Shown here in pieces: positions 61,010 to 64,000 of a DNA stretch of 64,000 bases. Position 1 is the first letter of the stretch. Each line of letters starts with the position of its first letter. Made by a program: the position numbers and the translations under genes. The stretch is taken from contig JBQKKG010000005.1 of NCBI GenBank assembly GCA_052116865.1, forward strand, positions 186,001 through 250,000, read 5' to 3'. Origin of the DNA: CAUPWF01 sp963515125. GTDB taxonomy: Bacteria > Bacillota > Clostridia > Lachnospirales > Lachnospiraceae. The notes under the pieces are model-generated. The model was not told the origin of the DNA and made no database searches. It worked only from the letters and a program-made list of their open reading frames with translations.

Positions 61010-61921
61010 ATGTTAGATGTATGTTTATTAGGAACCGGTGGGATGATGCCCCTTCCTTACAGATGGCTTACGGCGTTGATGACACGGTTTAATGGAAGCA
61101 GTTTATTAATAGATTGTGGCGAGGGAACACAGATTGCAATCAAAGAGCGTGGATGGAGCTTCAAGCCCATTGATACCATATGCTTTACTCATTTTCATGG
61201 TGATCACATTAGTGGATTACCTGGACTTTTGTTGACTATGGGAAATGCAGATCGGACGGAACCGTTAACCCTGATTGGACCAAAAGGGCTAGAACGAGTA
61301 GTGAATGCGTTGCGCGTGATAGCACCGGAATTGCCCTTTGAACTTGTGTTTAGAGAGATCGAAGGACAAGAACAAACTTTTGAAATGAATGGATACAGAC
61401 TGCGTGCATTTCGTGTGAACCACAATGTGTTATGTTATGGGTACACCATAGAGATTGATAGAGTAGGAAAATTTGACGTTGCACAGGCAAAAGCTTATGA
61501 AGTTCCAATCACGTGTTGGAACAAGTTACAAAAAGGGGAGTCCGTTGAGGTAGAAGGAACGATCATAACACCGGATATGGTACTTGGGCCTCCAAGAACA
61601 GGAATTAAGTTAACTTATACTACAGATACACGGCCAACAGATTCTATACGTCATCATGCAGCTGGATCGGATCTATTTATATGCGAGGGAATGTATGGTG
61701 AAAAGGAAAAGTCATCTAAAGCAGTAGCGTATAAGCACATGACATTCTATGAGGCAGCAGAACTAGCGAAAGAAGCTAACGCAAAGGAATTGTGGTTGAC
61801 TCATTACAGCCCATCCATGACGAGAGCAGAAGACTATATGGAGGATGTCAGGGCAATCTTTGCCAATGCAAAAGCAGGAAAAGACCGGATGTCAGTAGAA
61901 TTGGAATTTCCAGAGGAATAG
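61010..61921 (+). CDS. rnz: Ribonuclease Z
   Basis: 303-residue metallo-beta-lactamase-fold endonuclease that trims tRNA 3' ends. Metal-binding motif THFHGDHISGLPGLL, later TTDTRP and the C-terminal HMTFYEA and LTHYSP histidine regions. N-terminal LLGTGGMMPLP is family-typical. Cytoplasmic. It is 10 bases before tsaD; two tRNAs lie 1.8 kb downstream. Confidence 0.92.
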   Translation: MLDVCLLGTGGMMPLPYRWLTALMTRFNGSSLLIDCGEGTQIAIKERGWSFKPIDTICFTHFHGDHISGLPGLLLTMGNADRTEPLTLIGPKGLERVVNALRVIAPELPFELVFREIEGQEQTFEMNGYRLRAFRVNHNVLCYGYTIEIDRVGKFDVAQAKAYEVPITCWNKLQKGESVEVEGTIITPDMVLGPPRTGIKLTYTTDTRPTDSIRHHAAGSDLFICEGMYGEKEKSSKAVAYKHMTFYEAAELAKEANAKELWLTHYSPSMTRAEDYMEDVRAIFANAKAGKDRMSVELEFPEE

Positions 61922-61931
61922 AGGGACGAAT

Positions 61932-62960
61932 ATGGAGAAACAAAAAGATATTAAAATACTAGCAATCGAGAGCTCTTGTGATGAAACAGCGGCGTCGGTA
62001 GTATGTAATGGTAGAGAGGTGCTATCGAATATCATCTCATCTCAAATAGAGTTGCATAAGTTATATGGAGGAGTGGTTCCAGAAATTGCTTCTAGAAAGC
62101 ATATAGAAAAAATCAACCAAGTAATTGAAGAAGCATTAAAAGAAGCCGGAGTTACCTTGGATGAAATAGATGCGATTGGAGTGACCTATGGTCCGGGACT
62201 CGTAGGAGCGCTTTTGGTTGGTGTAGCAGAAGCAAAGGCAATTGCATATGCAAAAAAAATCCCATTAGTAGGAGTGCACCACATCGAAGGTCATATTTCA
62301 GCAAATTTTATTGAGAATAAAGAGTTAAAACCACCATTTCTTTGCTTGATAGTATCGGGTGGTCATACACACTTAGTATGTGTAAAAGATTATGGTAAGT
62401 ATGAGATCATTGGTAAGACAAGGGACGATGCGGCAGGTGAAGCGTTTGACAAGGTGGCTAGAGCAATAGGGCTTGGGTATCCAGGTGGTCCGAAAATCGA
62501 TCAATTATCCAAAGAAGGCAACCCCAATGCGATTGTTTTCCCGAAGGCGCATGTAGCAGATGCACCATATGACTTTAGCTTTAGTGGTGTAAAGTCTTCT
62601 GTACTTAATTATATCAATGGGTGCCAGATGAAAGGGGAGACTTATCAACAAGCAGATGTAGCAGCATCTTTTCAAAAGGCGGTGATTGATGTGCTTGTAG
62701 AGAATACAATGCACGCGATAGAAGAATATGGAATCAAAAAAATAGCCATAGCAGGTGGAGTAGCATCTAACAGTGCATTGCGAAGTGCCATGAAAGAAGC
62801 CTGTGAGATACGAGATGTTGCATTCTATTATCCTTCGCCTATTTACTGTACTGATAATGCAGCGATGATTGGAGTGGCAGCTTATTATGAATATTTAGCA
62901 GGTACAAGGCATGGATTGGACTTAAATGCCATTCCTAATTTAAAGTTAGGAGAACGTTAG
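61932..62960 (+). CDS. tsaD: tRNA N6-adenosine threonylcarbamoyltransferase
   Basis: 342-residue ASKHA-fold enzyme catalysing the last step of t6A37 synthesis. Motifs: IESSCDETAASVV, YGPGLVGALLVG, the iron-binding HHIEGHISANF, SGGHTHLV and IAGGVASNSALR. Works with TsaB and TsaE encoded upstream. Stop codon immediately precedes the ispD start. Confidence 0.97.
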   Translation: MEKQKDIKILAIESSCDETAASVVCNGREVLSNIISSQIELHKLYGGVVPEIASRKHIEKINQVIEEALKEAGVTLDEIDAIGVTYGPGLVGALLVGVAEAKAIAYAKKIPLVGVHHIEGHISANFIENKELKPPFLCLIVSGGHTHLVCVKDYGKYEIIGKTRDDAAGEAFDKVARAIGLGYPGGPKIDQLSKEGNPNAIVFPKAHVADAPYDFSFSGVKSSVLNYINGCQMKGETYQQADVAASFQKAVIDVLVENTMHAIEEYGIKKIAIAGGVASNSALRSAMKEACEIRDVAFYYPSPIYCTDNAAMIGVAAYYEYLAGTRHGLDLNAIPNLKLGER

Positions 62961-63683
62961 ATGAATGAAGAGAAGTGTACAGCAATTGTATTAGCGGCAG
63001 GACAAGGTAGCCGCATGGGTACCAATATACAAAAACAATATCTTGATTTGAATCATCATCCAGTGATATATTATTCCCTCGCAGTGTTTCAAGAGGAAGA
63101 GCTGATCGATGATATTATCCTAGTTGTAGGTAAGGGACAACAAGTATATTGTAAAGAAGAAATTGTTGAGCGCTATCAATTAAGTAAAGTTCGAACAATT
63201 GTGGAAGGTGGAAGTGAAAGATATCATTCTGTTTGGAATGGGTTAAAGTGCATTCCTCATAATGGATATGTGTTTATTCATGATGGAGCAAGACCTTTTG
63301 TGACCCATGATATGTTACAACGTGTTTATGAAAGTGTTAAGGTAAATGGTGCATGTGTGATTGGTATGCCTGTAAAAGACACCATCAAAATAGTGGATCA
63401 AAATAGAATTGCGAAAAACACTCCTAATAGAAATCTCCTGTGGACCATACAGACACCACAAGTATTTGCGGTTTCATTAATTAAGAGAGCTTATAGTAAC
63501 ATTATGCAGCAATCGGAAATACAGGTCACAGATGATGCAATGGTTGTAGAGCTCATGGGAAACCAAGAAATCACTCTCGTTGAGGGTTCATATGAGAATA
63601 TAAAAATTACAACTCCAGAGGACTTGGATATTGCTGAAGTCTTTCTTCAAAGAAAAAATAAAAAAAATCAAAAAACATATTGA
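62961..63683 (+). CDS. ispD: 2-C-methyl-D-erythritol 4-phosphate cytidylyltransferase
   Basis: 240 residues. Nucleotidyltransferase motif VLAAGQGSRMGTNIQKQYL, then VEGGSERYHSVWNGL, IHDGARPFV and PVKDTIKIV. It makes CDP-methylerythritol in the MEP isoprenoid pathway. Directly follows tsaD. The stop overlaps the -35 box of the tRNA promoter. Confidence 0.92.
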   Translation: MNEEKCTAIVLAAGQGSRMGTNIQKQYLDLNHHPVIYYSLAVFQEEELIDDIILVVGKGQQVYCKEEIVERYQLSKVRTIVEGGSERYHSVWNGLKCIPHNGYVFIHDGARPFVTHDMLQRVYESVKVNGACVIGMPVKDTIKIVDQNRIAKNTPNRNLLWTIQTPQVFAVSLIKRAYSNIMQQSEIQVTDDAMVVELMGNQEITLVEGSYENIKITTPEDLDIAEVFLQRKNKKNQKTY

Positions 63684-63708
63684 CAATCTTGAAAGTCTTA
63701 TGATAGAA
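63679..63708 (+). promoter_or_regulatory. Promoter of the serine tRNA genes
   Basis: TTGACA (63679-63684), 18 bases and TAGAAT (63703-63708), about 40 bases before the first tRNA; the -35 box overlaps the ispD stop. Confidence 0.65.
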
Positions 63709-63746
63709 TACATCTTGTCGCTAGCGCGATAGAGAATTAAATATGT

Positions 63747-63832
63747 GGAGAGGTATCGAAGTGGTCATAACGAGGCGGTCTTGAAAACCGTTTGTCCGAG
63801 AGGGCGCGTGGGTTCGAATCCCACCCTCTCCG
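63747..63832 (+). tRNA. tRNA-Ser (anticodon TGA)
   Basis: Acceptor arms GGAGAGG and CCTCTCC, a long variable arm (TTTGTCCGAGAGGGCGCG region), GGTTCGAATCC T-loop and anticodon TGA at 63782-63784. Class II tRNA of 86 bases. CCA is not encoded. Confidence 0.97.
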
Positions 63833-63836
63833 CTTG

Positions 63837-63870
63837 AAAAACTACCAAGTAATAAGTATGGTAGTTTTTT
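63837..63870 (+). terminator. Terminator between the two tRNAs
   Basis: AAAACTACCA region (63838-63847) pairs with TGGTAGTTTT (63859-63868), followed by T's. Confidence 0.75.
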
Positions 63871-63886
63871 GTTTGTCTAAAGGCAA

Positions 63887-63976
63887 GGAGAAATACCCAA
63901 GCTGGCCGAAGGGGCTCCCCTGGAAAGGGAGTAGGTCGTTAATAGCGGCGCGAGGGTTCGAATCCCTCTTTCTCCG
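63887..63976 (+). tRNA. tRNA-Ser (anticodon GGA)
   Basis: Acceptor arms GGAGAAA and TTTCTCC, long variable arm, GGTTCGAATCC T-loop and anticodon GGA at 63922-63924; 90 bases. The remaining 24 bases of the window hold nothing identifiable. Confidence 0.97.
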
Positions 63977-64000
63977 CTTAGCAGATAACTGCTTCCAAAT

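Noticed and set aside
1..64000. CRISPR arrays, transposases, integrases, prophage genes, rRNA
   Set aside because: No regularly spaced repeats with unique spacers and no recognisable proteins of these classes were found on either strand.

Overview
The window looks like chromosomal DNA from an anaerobic, low-GC Firmicute, most likely a Clostridia member of the Lachnospiraceae type. The signs are an A+T-rich sequence with strong AGGAGG ribosome sites, an [FeFe] hydrogenase, corrinoid-type methyltransferases with a RACo-like activator, a double-cubane-cluster-type protein, ECF vitamin transporter S components, a DUF4317 protein and YitT. No rRNA, prophage, insertion sequence or CRISPR array was seen. 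No gene-free stretch exceeds 300 bases.

Region 1 (1-12.6 kb) is the most interesting part. An inositol-type ABC permease fragment and iolB-iolD-iolG are followed by a DeoR regulator. Next comes a tight operon encoding an archaeal-type (type II) GAPDH homologue, an archaeal-type PGK homologue, a LarA-family racemase, malic enzyme and a split transketolase, with a convergent rpiB beside it. The usual lower inositol genes iolC and iolJ are not seen. I propose that transketolase splits the IolB product, 2-deoxy-5-keto-D-gluconate, whose C3/C4 stereochemistry fits a transketolase donor. That would give (R)-malic semialdehyde, a carboxylate analogue of D-glyceraldehyde 3-phosphate. The GAPDH- and PGK-like enzymes would turn it into D-malate plus ATP, the LarA-like enzyme would racemise it to L-malate, and malic enzyme would give pyruvate and CO2. 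The PGK homologue lacks a basic phosphate-binding residue and the GAPDH homologue has a changed active-site motif, both as such a substrate would predict. This is inference from sequence and chemistry; I know of no published description.

Region 2 (12.6-38 kb): an ECF S component; a HEAT/THUMP/methyltransferase fusion; HAD and PHP phosphatases; a double-cubane-type protein; a molybdopterin enzyme with a four-cluster ferredoxin subunit; a DUF4091 glycosidase-like gene divergent from a sugar ABC transporter; three lipid-metabolism genes (PAP2, GDPD, DagK); a corrinoid methyltransferase/RACo/MobA-MobB cluster; a small PrdA-N-terminus-like gene with its own promoter and palindrome; and an [FeFe] hydrogenase with a NuoF-tail/GltD-like flavoprotein.

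Region 3 (38-53 kb): an AraC regulator divergent from galE-galK-galT, which ends in a perfect 56-bp palindrome; an M20 amidohydrolase; an HD-hydrolase remnant; dCMP deaminase; flavin-type redox proteins; DUF4317; a MATE exporter behind a probable guanidine-IV (mepA) riboswitch; a GreA paralogue; and a MalY/PatB lyase next to a polar amino-acid ABC transporter.

Region 4 (53-64 kb) is core housekeeping: tex, yitT, an FMN riboswitch with ribU, tsaE-tsaB-rimI, a small Xre regulator with a partner membrane protein, RNase Z, tsaD, ispD and two serine tRNAs.
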